Below the pieces are notes generated by a model that was given only the letters and a program-made list of their open reading frames with translations, was not told the DNA's origin and searched no databases. A stretch of 64,000 nucleotides of DNA from Pedobacter sp. BMA (GTDB lineage Bacteria > Bacteroidota > Bacteroidia > Sphingobacteriales > Sphingobacteriaceae). Made by a program: the position numbers and the translations under genes. Positions 35,365 through 43,907 of the stretch are shown here, piece by piece; position 1 is the first letter of the stretch; the number at the start of each line of letters is the position of its first letter. The stretch is from NCBI RefSeq assembly GCF_001027745.1, contig NZ_LECU01000010.1, forward strand, positions 1 to 64,000, read 5' to 3'.

Positions 35365-36474
35365 ATGAAAAATATTTTAATATCCGGTGCAAGTTTTGCC
35401 GGACTTTGTACGGCCCATTGGATGAACAAACTTGGCTATCAGGTCACAATAGTGGAGGTTGCATCAGGGATTAAAAAAGGCGGAACGCCCGTTAACATCA
35501 TGGAGAATACAATTGACATCCTTAAACGCATGGGCCTGTTCGATCAAATTGTAGCAAACCAACTGCAAATGGAATCGATGTCATTTAAAAATGCAGATGA
35601 TGTTACCCAACTGGTTGATTTCCGCGCGAAAGACAAGGCCGAAACTGATGAAGTAGAGTATGAGGTTGAACGGGATTTTTTGTTAAATCTGCTATATGAG
35701 GCAATAAAGGATAATACGACTTTTATTTTCAATGAGCGCATCACCAGCCTGAAAGAAACGGCAACACATATGGATGTCACCTTTAAAAATAAAGGCCCAC
35801 AATCCTTCGATTTAGTTTTCGGCTGTGATGGCATCCATTCTGCCGTTCGGAAGCACTGGTTTGGAGATGAAGCTTTATTCTCACATTTCCTCAAAGCTTA
35901 TTTTTCGATTACGATTGTAAACAAACTGCTTATTCCCGAAAATACCACGCAGATGTACAGCGAACCTGGTAAAACTGTTATGCTTAATGCCTATAACGGT
36001 AAAACGGATATCTGCCTGTGCTTTCATTCTGACAAAGAGATCAGTTATGATTACCGTAATGAACAGCAAATGCGCGAAATTATTCTGGATCAATTCAAGG
36101 ATACGGCCTGGCGAACTCCGGAATTACTCAAAGAAGTGCTGCAAACTGATGGATTTTACTTCGACAAGCTTTGTCAGATGAAGATGCCTTCGTGGACCAA
36201 AGGTCGTGTTGCACTGGTGGGTGATGCAGGTTATTGTGCCTCTCCGGCAGCCGGAAGAGGCGGTTCACTGGCTATAGATGGCGCAGCGGCAATGGCAACC
36301 GCTTTCGAAAAATATCATTTGAACCACGAAGAGGCCTTTAGAGCTTACAATGAAAGCTTCCGCCCGTTTATTGACGACGTGCAGGCACAGGTGATCGATT
36401 TTGGTCTGGACGTCCTGATTCCGAGAACTGAAGAAGCCATTCAAAACCGATACCAAAATGGCCTCGGTTTCTAA
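35365..36474 (+). CDS. FAD-dependent monooxygenase (TetX/PHBH-like)
   Basis: Flavoprotein monooxygenase that hydroxylates an aromatic or polycyclic substrate with NAD(P)H and oxygen. The nucleotide-binding fold is ILISGASFAGLCTAHWM. The second FAD motif is FGCDGIHSAVR, and GRVALVGDAGYCASPAAGRG is the third. 369 residues, near the length of TetX (about 380). Tetracycline or another drug as substrate cannot be judged from sequence. Downstream of an AraC regulator on the same strand; converges with the propeller gene. Confidence 0.87.
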   Translation: MKNILISGASFAGLCTAHWMNKLGYQVTIVEVASGIKKGGTPVNIMENTIDILKRMGLFDQIVANQLQMESMSFKNADDVTQLVDFRAKDKAETDEVEYEVERDFLLNLLYEAIKDNTTFIFNERITSLKETATHMDVTFKNKGPQSFDLVFGCDGIHSAVRKHWFGDEALFSHFLKAYFSITIVNKLLIPENTTQMYSEPGKTVMLNAYNGKTDICLCFHSDKEISYDYRNEQQMREIILDQFKDTAWRTPELLKEVLQTDGFYFDKLCQMKMPSWTKGRVALVGDAGYCASPAAGRGGSLAIDGAAAMATAFEKYHLNHEEAFRAYNESFRPFIDDVQAQVIDFGLDVLIPRTEEAIQNRYQNGLGF

Positions 36475-36487
36475 GTAGTTATAAAAG

Positions 36488-37573
36488 CTACTTGAAGTCT
36501 TTGATTGCCGTACCGTCATACCGGTGTACTCCATCAAAATCACCAAACCAGATATTCCCTTCATCGTCTTCCTGAATTCCGAAGATCATGGGCTTATACA
36601 CAATTTCAGTGGTCATTAGTATTTGGTCAGTTAGCGATTTCGCGTCATAGCGTGTAAGCGCCCAGGCAGGGCCTTTCACGCTATTTCCAATTGCCGTGCT
36701 AGTATTGTCAGCGCGTTCGGAACTTGTCCAGATGTTTCCTTTTTTATCTTCATAGATGTAGCCTACAAATCTTCTGGTCAAACAAGTAAACGTTTTGCCG
36801 TTGTAGCGCCAAAGCCCATCTGCACCGCCCAACCAGATATTGCCGTTTTTATCCTTAATAATGGAACGCATATTGGTAAAAGGTTTACCATCAATATTGG
36901 CTAAAGTGATAAACGTCTTTCCGTTGTAAATGGTAGTGTAACCCCGTGTCGCGATCCAATATCTCCCTCTCTTATCTTCGATAATGCCATTCACATCATT
37001 GTGCATCCAGCTGTCGTTCGGAAGCGTGTGCTGGTAAGCGGAGCTGTGAACAGAATCAGACTGGGCAAGGGTAGTGGCCTTGCTCATTTTGATGTTTTTA
37101 AAACCATTACCATCATAAATGCTTGCCCCATTTTCTGTTCCAAACCATATATGGCCACGTGTATCCTCGTAAATATGAGTCACTCTGTCGCTGGCCAGCC
37201 CATCCTTTGTGGTAAAGTTCTGAAACGATTTTCCATTGTAGTAATAAATGCCCGAACCCACAGAAGCAAACCAGAAATTGCCTTTCCTATCTTCCAAAAC
37301 AGAAAAGAAACGTGCCGAACTCACACCGCGGGTCATATTCGTAAACGTTTTTCCGTCATATTTAAAAACACCACTCCATGAAGCAATCCACATATTGCCA
37401 TTACTGTCTCTTTTAATTGTTCTCACAATACCTTTCGGGATAGTATTAAGTGGTAAATCGCCAGTGTAAACAGAATCCTGAGCGTCGTTTTTTTGTTGTC
37501 CGCTTGCCGGCGAATGAAATATTACTGCCATTACAAAGAGCAGGAAGCAAAAAGCATTTGTTGTATTTTTCAT
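36488..37573 (-). CDS. Exported two-component-regulator propeller protein
   Basis: A signal peptide (MKNTTNAFCFLL to SPASGQ) is followed by repeated blades of the form IKRDSNGNMWIASWSGVFKY, LEDRKGNFWFASVGSGIYYY and IYEDTRGHIWFGTENGASIY. About seven blades make one beta-propeller of the Reg_prop type usually found at the periplasmic end of hybrid histidine kinases. Here no transmembrane helix or kinase follows, so it is a free periplasmic propeller. It is divergent from a membrane-anchored winged-helix gene across 99 bp. Confidence 0.82.
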   Translation of the reverse strand: MKNTTNAFCFLLFVMAVIFHSPASGQQKNDAQDSVYTGDLPLNTIPKGIVRTIKRDSNGNMWIASWSGVFKYDGKTFTNMTRGVSSARFFSVLEDRKGNFWFASVGSGIYYYNGKSFQNFTTKDGLASDRVTHIYEDTRGHIWFGTENGASIYDGNGFKNIKMSKATTLAQSDSVHSSAYQHTLPNDSWMHNDVNGIIEDKRGRYWIATRGYTTIYNGKTFITLANIDGKPFTNMRSIIKDKNGNIWLGGADGLWRYNGKTFTCLTRRFVGYIYEDKKGNIWTSSERADNTSTAIGNSVKGPAWALTRYDAKSLTDQILMTTEIVYKPMIFGIQEDDEGNIWFGDFDGVHRYDGTAIKDFK

Positions 37574-37630
37574 GTTTTTTAATTGGTTCAGCGAAATTAC
37601 TTTGATATCTTTCCGACAGCCTAATCTGGA

Positions 37631-37663
37631 TTGTAAATAAAATTGTAAACTTTGTAAATAAAA
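37631..37663. promoter_or_regulatory. Three TTGTAAA direct repeats in the divergent promoter region
   Basis: TTGTAAA begins at 37631, 37643 and 37652, twice in the longer form TTGTAAATAAAA, directly upstream of the winged-helix gene. OmpR-type regulators bind direct repeats, so this is a plausible operator for the neighbouring regulator. Confidence 0.45.
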
Positions 37664-37672
37664 CCTGATTAC

Positions 37673-38563
37673 ATGCAAACCGCCCGAAATCTGTTCACCG
37701 GAAACCATAAATACATGGTCGGATTGATATTACTTTGTTTTATCTCAGTTATTTGTGTGGCCTACCGCACGGGGGATGCTGATGATTTCGATCAATCCAA
37801 AAGAGAAATCTTACTCCGCAAAATAGCGCATGAGTTGCTTTTAAAATCGGGTGATCGTACATCCAGGGTACTGCCTGTGAAAAAGATTGATGAAAACGAA
37901 TATCAAATCAGCTTCGAGCATCAGTTTAGTTTTTTGCCTGATGCTTTGGTGAACACTACACGGCGTTTGCTGGCCCACGATCCACTCACGAAACATTATG
38001 TGGTCAATGTGCGGAAAAGCGGTAGCACTGACGTAATATATGGCTACGCCATTTCTAAAAATAAGCATGATGATATCATTTCCTGTAAAGGAAGGATGCA
38101 ACCTAAAGCAGCATACCTGATCAATATCAAATTCAAACCCTCGGGATCACATCCGGCTAACAAAGAGTATCTGCTTGGTAGCCTGTCATTCCTGGCCTTC
38201 GTTGGATTTGTTGTTTTGAAGTCCGCTAAGCCGATAAAATCGCTGTCTGATGATTTGCCCGCTGATGTATTCAGGCTAGGTTCGATACTCTTCAATGAGC
38301 AGCAAAGGACGCTCCAGATAGATGAAAATACGATCTATCTTACGGGGACAGAAACGCGGGTGCTGAGCATTTTCGCACGCCAGCCAAATCAAACCATTGA
38401 ACGAAGCCGGCTGCAGAAGGAAATCTGGGAAGATGAAGGTGTTATTGTAGGACGCAGTCTGGATATGTTCATTTCAAAACTCAGAAAAAAACTGGAAGTT
38501 GATCCATTAGTCAATATTCTGGTGATCAGGGGCAAAGGGTATAAGTTGGAGATCGGTACGTGA
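37673..38563 (+). CDS. Membrane-anchored winged-helix transcriptional regulator (ToxR-like topology)
   Basis: Two hydrophobic segments (about 15-32 and 165-182) flank a predicted periplasmic domain (about 33-164) and precede a cytoplasmic C-terminal OmpR/PhoB-type winged helix (about 200-296). The winged helix shows LTGTETRVLSIFARQPNQTI, the recognition region SRLQKEIWEDEGVIVGRSLDMF and SKLRKKLEVD, ending IRGKGYKLEI. It has no receiver domain, so the periplasmic region likely senses directly. Head-to-head with the propeller gene, sharing the repeat-bearing promoter region. Confidence 0.82.
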   Translation: MQTARNLFTGNHKYMVGLILLCFISVICVAYRTGDADDFDQSKREILLRKIAHELLLKSGDRTSRVLPVKKIDENEYQISFEHQFSFLPDALVNTTRRLLAHDPLTKHYVVNVRKSGSTDVIYGYAISKNKHDDIISCKGRMQPKAAYLINIKFKPSGSHPANKEYLLGSLSFLAFVGFVVLKSAKPIKSLSDDLPADVFRLGSILFNEQQRTLQIDENTIYLTGTETRVLSIFARQPNQTIERSRLQKEIWEDEGVIVGRSLDMFISKLRKKLEVDPLVNILVIRGKGYKLEIGT

Positions 38564-38575
38564 AATATAGAAGAT

Positions 38576-38722
38576 ATGGAAATAGATTTCACCAATATAG
38601 CCTATCTCAAAAAAGGAAATGGAAAACAGCTGATTGTTTACGATTTGCTTTCCCGGTCCGGGATAATGCATCGGCTGGGTGCATTTGATCCTGGGATACA
38701 CATTGTTTTTAATCAAAAATAA
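38576..38722 (+). pseudogene. Remnant of a DUF4269 nucleotidyltransferase-like gene
   Basis: A 48-codon frame (MEIDFTNIAYLKKGNGKQ, then VYDLLSRSGIMHRLGAFDPG) resembles the N-terminus of DUF4269 proteins and then stops before the catalytic nucleotidyltransferase residues, which should follow at GxIPIxIDI. What follows (IHIVFNQK) does not match the family. It looks like the truncated 5' end of a lost gene. It starts 13 bp after the winged-helix gene. Confidence 0.45.
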
Positions 38723-38731
38723 TTATATTTG
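38703..38731 (+). promoter_or_regulatory. Candidate promoter of the small membrane protein gene
   Basis: TTG (38703-38705), an 18-bp spacer and TATATTTG (38724-38731), 21 bp before the ATG at 38753. Good match to the Bacteroidota consensus. Confidence 0.45.
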
Positions 38732-38752
38732 ACTGTATCAAAATCAAATTAA

Positions 38753-38971
38753 ATGCGCGATTTCACCTCTCACAGTACCATGGAAGTTGGCCCGATAGGC
38801 CTCATCATCATCTTTATTGTTTACATCAGCTTATGCTTAATTTCAGCCAATTACGGTCGGCCAACTAGATTCGGATTTTGGAAATCATTTGCACTTAGTC
38901 TGATATTCACTCCAATCATCGGGAATACCGTCTTGTTTTACCTAAGAAACGAAAAAGCGCTTAAAAAGTAG
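38753..38971 (+). CDS. Small membrane protein (72 aa)
   Basis: One strong hydrophobic segment (GPIGLIIIFIVYISLCLISA, about 13-32) and a second weaker one (FALSLIFTPIIGNTVLFYL). NYGRPTRFGFWKSF lies between and a basic end (RNEKALKK) follows. This pattern occurs in many short Bacteroidota membrane proteins of unknown role. ATG at 38753; Met10 is an alternative start. Confidence 0.6.
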   Translation: MRDFTSHSTMEVGPIGLIIIFIVYISLCLISANYGRPTRFGFWKSFALSLIFTPIIGNTVLFYLRNEKALKK

Positions 38972-38989
38972 GTGATTTACACTTACTGA

Positions 38990-39133
38990 TTACAAACTCG
39001 AATCCTTGTGTTTGAAAAAAGACACCAATGCGATCGTAGTAATCATCGAAGATCCAATCTGGACTGCCATAGGAATTTCTAACTGTAGAAAGAGATTTGC
39101 TGCATAAAAAACGACATTGTAAATCAAAAGCAT
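38990..39133 (-). CDS. Possible small membrane protein (47 aa)
   Basis: Minus-strand frame from ATG at 39133: MLLIYNVVFYAANLF, then LQLEIPMAVQIGSS and MITTIALVSFFKHKDSSL. It has two hydrophobic helices and a polar end, and fills an otherwise empty 311-bp gap. TTG codons further upstream could extend it by a few residues. It could be a chance open frame; coding support is only the hydrophobic pattern. Confidence 0.35.
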   Translation of the reverse strand: MLLIYNVVFYAANLFLQLEIPMAVQIGSSMITTIALVSFFKHKDSSL

Positions 39134-39282
39134 TGTCAATGCAATCAAGTAAATTTTTATAGGATGTTAATTAATATTTTAAATATAGTAAATTTCGATA
39201 CACCTACAAATAATCGGTGACGCCTGATTCACACTCTCTTGCATATCCTGCAACGAATGAATAAATTAGTCTCCCAAGATAA

Positions 39283-39879
39283 ATGCTAAATACCTTCAAT
39301 ATGTTAATAACCAAGGTTTTCTATACCATCCTATTTGTTTTCTTTACGCTAATCCTATTCAGCTGCACCAATAACAATCACAAATTGATTTCCAGTTCAA
39401 TAAAAGATAGCACAATAAAAAGTAGTTCCGATCTACCCATTCCAAAGCAAATCTCTCCATCATCTGGTCCAGCAGATGAAATTGCGGGTACCTATAACAT
39501 TGTAAACGAGCCAGTAGAAACCGATAAATGCTCGATGACAATTACCATTTCGAAGGATGCTAAAGGCTATACCTATACCTTCACGTCCGATAGCAGGTCG
39601 TTGAAAGGAAAGCTTTCGGTTGAAACGACCGCTGAAAATAATGGTTACTACATCACACTCGAAGGCATTGAATGGAGCGAATATGAAGGCCCGCTAGACG
39701 ATGAAGGTGATCCCAAAGCAAAAGAGGGCTTAGATTTACCCGTAGGTGTAGATGCCTTACTTCAGGATCATTCGATTACTCTTCAAAATTACGGCAACTC
39801 CATGAACTATTACGTAAAGCTGGCGGACTGTGGCAAAAAGTATATCTTACTAAAAAAGCAGCTCAATAGCCAAAAATAG
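39283..39879 (+). CDS. Lipoprotein of unknown function
   Basis: The signal ends at LILFSC with lipidated cysteine, then a serine-rich linker (about 30-60), then a strand-rich domain (IAGTYNIVNEP, YTYTFTSDSRSLKGKLSVE, YYITLEGIEWSEYEG, NSMNYYVKL and the final CGKKYILLKK). It reads as a single beta-sandwich or lipocalin-like fold. No motif of known enzyme. A start at 39301 (MLITKVFYTIL) would also give a signal peptide. Confidence 0.65.
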   Translation: MLNTFNMLITKVFYTILFVFFTLILFSCTNNNHKLISSSIKDSTIKSSSDLPIPKQISPSSGPADEIAGTYNIVNEPVETDKCSMTITISKDAKGYTYTFTSDSRSLKGKLSVETTAENNGYYITLEGIEWSEYEGPLDDEGDPKAKEGLDLPVGVDALLQDHSITLQNYGNSMNYYVKLADCGKKYILLKKQLNSQK

Positions 39880-40016
39880 AAGCCATATTGTAAACCACAT
39901 TTGCTTTCAACTTTACATGTTGTGCAGGATAGCAGAAATATAATCTTGGTTGGTTTTAAAATTGTAACTTGCAACAAGTAAAGTGGTTAGGCTGCACATT
40001 AATAAATTATGGTTTA

Positions 40017-40844
40017 ATGCAACTAACCGCCTTTGTATCGCATCCTGCACTTCTGGAATATGTAGAAAGTATTCATGTTATCGAGATTAAATTCTCTCTG
40101 GTGGAATCACTATCCCCAATATATACTTTTGTGCCCACACATACTCGTTTTTTATGTTTTTACCTGAACGACAGGGTAAAAGTTAAAAAGTCAGACGGGG
40201 AGTTCGAAAGCCGTGCAAGGTCAATTATCATTGGTCCACAGCTAACTCCCGTTACGCTAGATCTGGGTAGCGATCATTATTGCGTTATCGTTTCTCTTAA
40301 ACCCTGTGGTATGTATCGCCTTTTAGGTATTCCCCTGAAAGAAATTATCGACAGAGATTATGATGCACGCCTGGTCATAGGGTCTGAAATTGACGATGTG
40401 CTGGAGCAATTGCAGGCAGCACCAACCAACGCCCTGAAGAATGAGGCCATACAAAAATATCTTCTGGGTAAGCTGCAACATCTTAAGCCTGCAGTTGCAT
40501 TCGATCAGGCGATGATCCAGCTGGTAAAAGGTATGGGAAACCTTTCTATGGATTTTCTGGCAAGCCAATCCAGCCTTAGTGTGCGGCAATTCGAACGGAA
40601 ATCATTGGAGCGAATTGGCTTACCACCCAAACTATATGCCCGTATGGTACGCTTTACCCATGCCTACAATTACAAAGAGCGCAATCCTGCCGTGTCATGG
40701 AGTGAAATTGTCTACCGGTTTGGTTATTTCGACCAGATGCATTTTATCCGCGATTTTAAGTTTTTTGCCGGATTCACCCCCAGTCTTTTAAAGGAAGATA
40801 ACCTGAAAGTCTCTGTGAAATTCAATTCTATTGCCGATAAATAA
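40017..40844 (+). CDS. AraC-type helix-turn-helix transcriptional regulator
   Basis: The N-terminal region (about 1-140, AFVSHPALLEYVESIHVIE and the sensing strands after it) fits the DUF6597-like sensor often attached to AraC domains. The C-terminus has QSSLSVRQFERKSLERIGLP and IVYRFGYFDQMHFIRDFKFFAGFTPS, a double helix-turn-helix. The start is at 40017, because the longer frame from the TTG at 39969 adds residues not seen in relatives. It stands alone, 182 bp before the operon at 41027. Confidence 0.82.
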   Translation: MQLTAFVSHPALLEYVESIHVIEIKFSLVESLSPIYTFVPTHTRFLCFYLNDRVKVKKSDGEFESRARSIIIGPQLTPVTLDLGSDHYCVIVSLKPCGMYRLLGIPLKEIIDRDYDARLVIGSEIDDVLEQLQAAPTNALKNEAIQKYLLGKLQHLKPAVAFDQAMIQLVKGMGNLSMDFLASQSSLSVRQFERKSLERIGLPPKLYARMVRFTHAYNYKERNPAVSWSEIVYRFGYFDQMHFIRDFKFFAGFTPSLLKEDNLKVSVKFNSIADK

Positions 40845-40877
40845 CAACCCTTACATACGCTAACGGTATCACTTTGT

Positions 40878-40896
40878 GCTATGGCTATGCCATAGC
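40878..40896 (+). terminator. Hairpin after the AraC-type gene
   Basis: A perfect 8-bp stem (GCTATGGC/GCCATAGC) with a 3-nt loop, followed 6 nt later by a short T-run. A weak terminator or regulatory hairpin. Confidence 0.45.
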
Positions 40897-40961
40897 CTGC
40901 CAATTTTTACCAGTAAATTTTTTTCATGATGTCGCGTTTATACTATCCTCGGCCCGAATTA

Positions 40962-40983
40962 ATACTTAATATTGGATAAGTAT
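40962..40983. promoter_or_regulatory. Inverted repeat upstream of the 41 kb operon
   Basis: A perfect 7-bp inverted repeat, ATACTTA and TAAGTAT, separated by 8 bp, centred about 55 bp before the start of the first operon gene. It has operator-like geometry for a dimeric regulator. Confidence 0.35.
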
Positions 40984-41026
40984 AAACTCATAATCATTTA
41001 CACATCCTCTAAAAAAAATTAAAGTT

Positions 41027-42586
41027 ATGGCAGATGTAATGAAGGTCTTATCAGATCTGGAATATAAAGCAGTAGGGGTAGACCCTAATACTAAAAAGAT
41101 GCCCGAAGGGTATTTTGTTTCTTTCCGTTCAATCGGACTCCCGATTCCGGAAGATGATTTCAGAAACCCCTGGACACCGACAGGCTCTAACCCGAAACAA
41201 ATATTGGATTCCAAACCAACGGATGCTTCAGCAACATCGGCAGAGCCGCAAGACCCGGCTACCGTTGAGGCAGTATCTGTGAGTAAACAGTTAGAAAAAA
41301 TGGAATTCATGACTGCCAATATCGGCGCAAATATGCAGGCATTCTTGCAAACATTCATGCTTACCGATAATAAAATCCTGCTTGATTCCACTTACCGGGT
41401 AGCACCAACCTCCAGTAAACTGAATGACACCTGGTTTGCCATTGTAAATGGTGCCAACGGTATTGCTCCCGACCTTGAGCTGAATGAGGAAATGAAAAAG
41501 GCGGTAAAAGATGCCAATGCACAGTTACAAACTCCTGAAGGGGACAGTACCATGCACTTTGAAAAATATATTCAGTACCGGGATGAATACATGGAAGCGG
41601 TGAGAACCAGAGATAAGATGTACGCAAATGCGATGTCTGATCCGATGAAATTGCAGATGTGGCCTATACAGGGCAAAACCTATCAGGATGATGTAGATTT
41701 TGCATGGGACAAGTGGCAGGGATTTGGCTTCAAACAGGAAATTGATCAGGCCATTGCCGTTCTGGCCAGTCAGGGTATCGATCCCGCCATTTTACTCATC
41801 GCCAGGGCTAAACATAAATACGAAAACAGTCTGGTCAACATTCCTAACATAGGTAACATCCCTTACACCTTCATGACGCCCGCCAAATGGTACTCCTCAA
41901 CAGGTGCCGATGGCTGGAATACCTATACCCAGGCCGACTTCCATACGGAAACTCATGTTGATACCCAAACCAAGCGTACAGCAGCAAGCGGGGGCATAAA
42001 ATTCGGGTTTTTCAGGGCTAGCGGACAAGGTTCAAGCAGTGAAGAGAAAACCTCAATTGATATCGATACTGAAAGTCTGACCATTACCTTCGAATATGTC
42101 ACAGCCGATATACAGCGGCCATGGCTCGATACCACACTATTAAACCTTGGTAACTGGTTCCTAGTTGGCGATTATCCTGCAAGCTGCATTTCTGACGGAA
42201 CCTTCAACCAACAGTTCAAGGTAAATAACCCTACAGAAATGTTGTTTCTTCCCTCGGTGATTACCAGTTTCATCCTGGCCAGAAATGTGAAAATACAATG
42301 GAGAAAAACTTCTGCCGATATCGATAAGTTGAAAACAGCCGTTTCAGGTGGCGGAAGTGTAGGCTTCGGACCATTCTTTTGCGGTGGGGCATCGCATGGT
42401 GAAACACACGATAAAAGAGATTATACATTCGATGATAATATGCAGGGGCTTGAAATATCAGGCGTACAGCTTATTGGTTACGTTTCAACCATTGTTCCGG
42501 GTTCGCCGAAAAAGAACGGAAAAGATTATATGCAGAAGAAAAAAGAAACCCCTGCAACACCCGCCCAACCTGTTCCAAATCCATAA
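41027..42586 (+). CDS. Uncharacterised protein, paralogue A of an operon pair (519 aa)
   Basis: No family recognised. It has no signal peptide or membrane helix, so it is cytosolic or exported by a non-Sec route. Features shared with the next gene include FVSFRSIGLPIPEDDF (30-45), a KWYSSTGADGW-type turn (about 287-297), LTITFEYVTADIQRPWLDTT (351-370), VITSFILARNVKIQW (about 411-425) and GVQLIGYVSTIVP (479-491). A paralogue-A-specific middle region (about 85-280) is helical, and a glycine-rich patch (GGGSVGFGPFFCGG, 441-454) precedes a Lys/Pro-rich tail (495-519). The strand pattern suggests a beta-rich core. First gene of a four-gene operon, with 27 bp to the next. Confidence 0.7.
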   Translation: MADVMKVLSDLEYKAVGVDPNTKKMPEGYFVSFRSIGLPIPEDDFRNPWTPTGSNPKQILDSKPTDASATSAEPQDPATVEAVSVSKQLEKMEFMTANIGANMQAFLQTFMLTDNKILLDSTYRVAPTSSKLNDTWFAIVNGANGIAPDLELNEEMKKAVKDANAQLQTPEGDSTMHFEKYIQYRDEYMEAVRTRDKMYANAMSDPMKLQMWPIQGKTYQDDVDFAWDKWQGFGFKQEIDQAIAVLASQGIDPAILLIARAKHKYENSLVNIPNIGNIPYTFMTPAKWYSSTGADGWNTYTQADFHTETHVDTQTKRTAASGGIKFGFFRASGQGSSSEEKTSIDIDTESLTITFEYVTADIQRPWLDTTLLNLGNWFLVGDYPASCISDGTFNQQFKVNNPTEMLFLPSVITSFILARNVKIQWRKTSADIDKLKTAVSGGGSVGFGPFFCGGASHGETHDKRDYTFDDNMQGLEISGVQLIGYVSTIVPGSPKKNGKDYMQKKKETPATPAQPVPNP

Positions 42587-42613
42587 ATCATATTTGCCTA
42601 ACCTAAATGCCTT

Positions 42614-43903
42614 ATGGATGTAAACAATCTAATCACCTCGGTGCAAGCGTTTTTTATTGAACAATATAAGGGAGTGGAGCACTCGGATTCGTTTTTGTCT
42701 TTTGAACCTTTGGGAAGTATGATCGATCCTGAGGATTTTATGGATGAGAGCGGCATGATTTCAGAAATCAAAGCTACTGAACAGGTCTCCATCTTAGGCG
42801 ACAGGCTCCCGGAAATTGCTGATATTTTTCTCACTGGAACCACCAGCCTGAGCAGTGTGTATGAAGTACTGATTGAAAGTGCCGTATTTTCCGGATCCAA
42901 AATCACAGCTGAGGATAAAACTGCGTACATAAGTAAGTTCGGACAAGTGAAGTCAGATTCCCTTCAACAGTTTGAATACGGAAAGAAAGCGTCCATTACC
43001 ACTCCTGAGGGTAGCTACCTGCCAGTACATGCCTATCCCAAAAAATGGTATGACCCTGATGGTGCCTTTTGGGTAGCAAAAGTATTCTCGACAAAAGAAG
43101 CCGCCCCGAATCCTCCGTCCAACGCCGGTACCGGTAAAGCCATCCCCATGGTGTGGCGTACCAGGGTATTGGCCAATCCCGAAATTGTGAAGATAGCCGA
43201 AGAGCAACCACAACGGAGGAAGCTGACTAACCTGTCTGCAGCACTACGCCGAAACGGGGGAAGTCAGCTTAATCTGGAGCGTACCATTGCGCCGAAGCTT
43301 AAAAGCACGCTGATCAAACCTTTACAATTTACCCGCCTCAATTCAACGGCTTTTGATTTGAAAAAGGTTGCGCTTCCGGCAGATGCCGAACAAAAGGTCG
43401 AGATGAAGGACATGCAGGTACTTAAACACTTCAATTTTGCAGACCGGATTAAGCTTACCAATCATTTTCTAACCAATAATCCTGCGCCCGAAGTTCCCGT
43501 ACATGCCGATGAATTTTCGATGGAGTTTGAGTACTGCATTGTATACCTTGACAGGCCCTGGTTTAATACTGGCTTGTTCCATTATGCCAATATGTGGTAC
43601 TGCCTGATGATGAAGGAGAAATATTTCTCCTCCGGTGAGAAGGATGAAAGTAATGATGGCTTATTAAAATGTATCCCTACAGCGATGATTCTGATTAAAG
43701 ACCTAAAAATCAAAGCTTCCTGGACAGATAGCGATAAGCAGCAGGCGCAAGATAGTATTGGACTGGGAATTTTCAATTTAAGTGGCAGTACGTTTTCTAA
43801 CAATGAACTGGCTACTCCGGGCATGCAGATCATCGGATGGATGTGTGAGGTTCTGCCAAAATTGCCCGCAATGGACGATCCGAATGTAAATTTTTTAACC
43901 TAA
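42614..43903 (+). CDS. Uncharacterised protein, paralogue B of an operon pair (429 aa)
   Basis: Full-length paralogue of the preceding protein. Matched segments are FLSFEPLGSMIDPEDFM (27-43), YPKKWYDPDGAFW (141-153), FSMEFEYCIVYLDRPWFNTG (301-320), AMILIKDLKIKASW (357-370) and GMQIIGWMCEVLP (403-415). It lacks the long helical insert and C-terminal Pro-rich tail of paralogue A. No signal peptide. The invariant RPW(L/F)(D/N)T motif and the II/LG(W/Y) strand are candidate signature positions. 4 bp separate it from the hydrolase-like gene. Function unknown; the two probably form a heteromer. Confidence 0.7.
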   Translation: MDVNNLITSVQAFFIEQYKGVEHSDSFLSFEPLGSMIDPEDFMDESGMISEIKATEQVSILGDRLPEIADIFLTGTTSLSSVYEVLIESAVFSGSKITAEDKTAYISKFGQVKSDSLQQFEYGKKASITTPEGSYLPVHAYPKKWYDPDGAFWVAKVFSTKEAAPNPPSNAGTGKAIPMVWRTRVLANPEIVKIAEEQPQRRKLTNLSAALRRNGGSQLNLERTIAPKLKSTLIKPLQFTRLNSTAFDLKKVALPADAEQKVEMKDMQVLKHFNFADRIKLTNHFLTNNPAPEVPVHADEFSMEFEYCIVYLDRPWFNTGLFHYANMWYCLMMKEKYFSSGEKDESNDGLLKCIPTAMILIKDLKIKASWTDSDKQQAQDSIGLGIFNLSGSTFSNNELATPGMQIIGWMCEVLPKLPAMDDPNVNFLT

Positions 43904-43907
43904 CCCT

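Noticed and set aside
36473..36493. Terminator between the monooxygenase and propeller genes
   Set aside because: The inverted repeat is only 6 bp, overlaps both coding ends and has no T-run.
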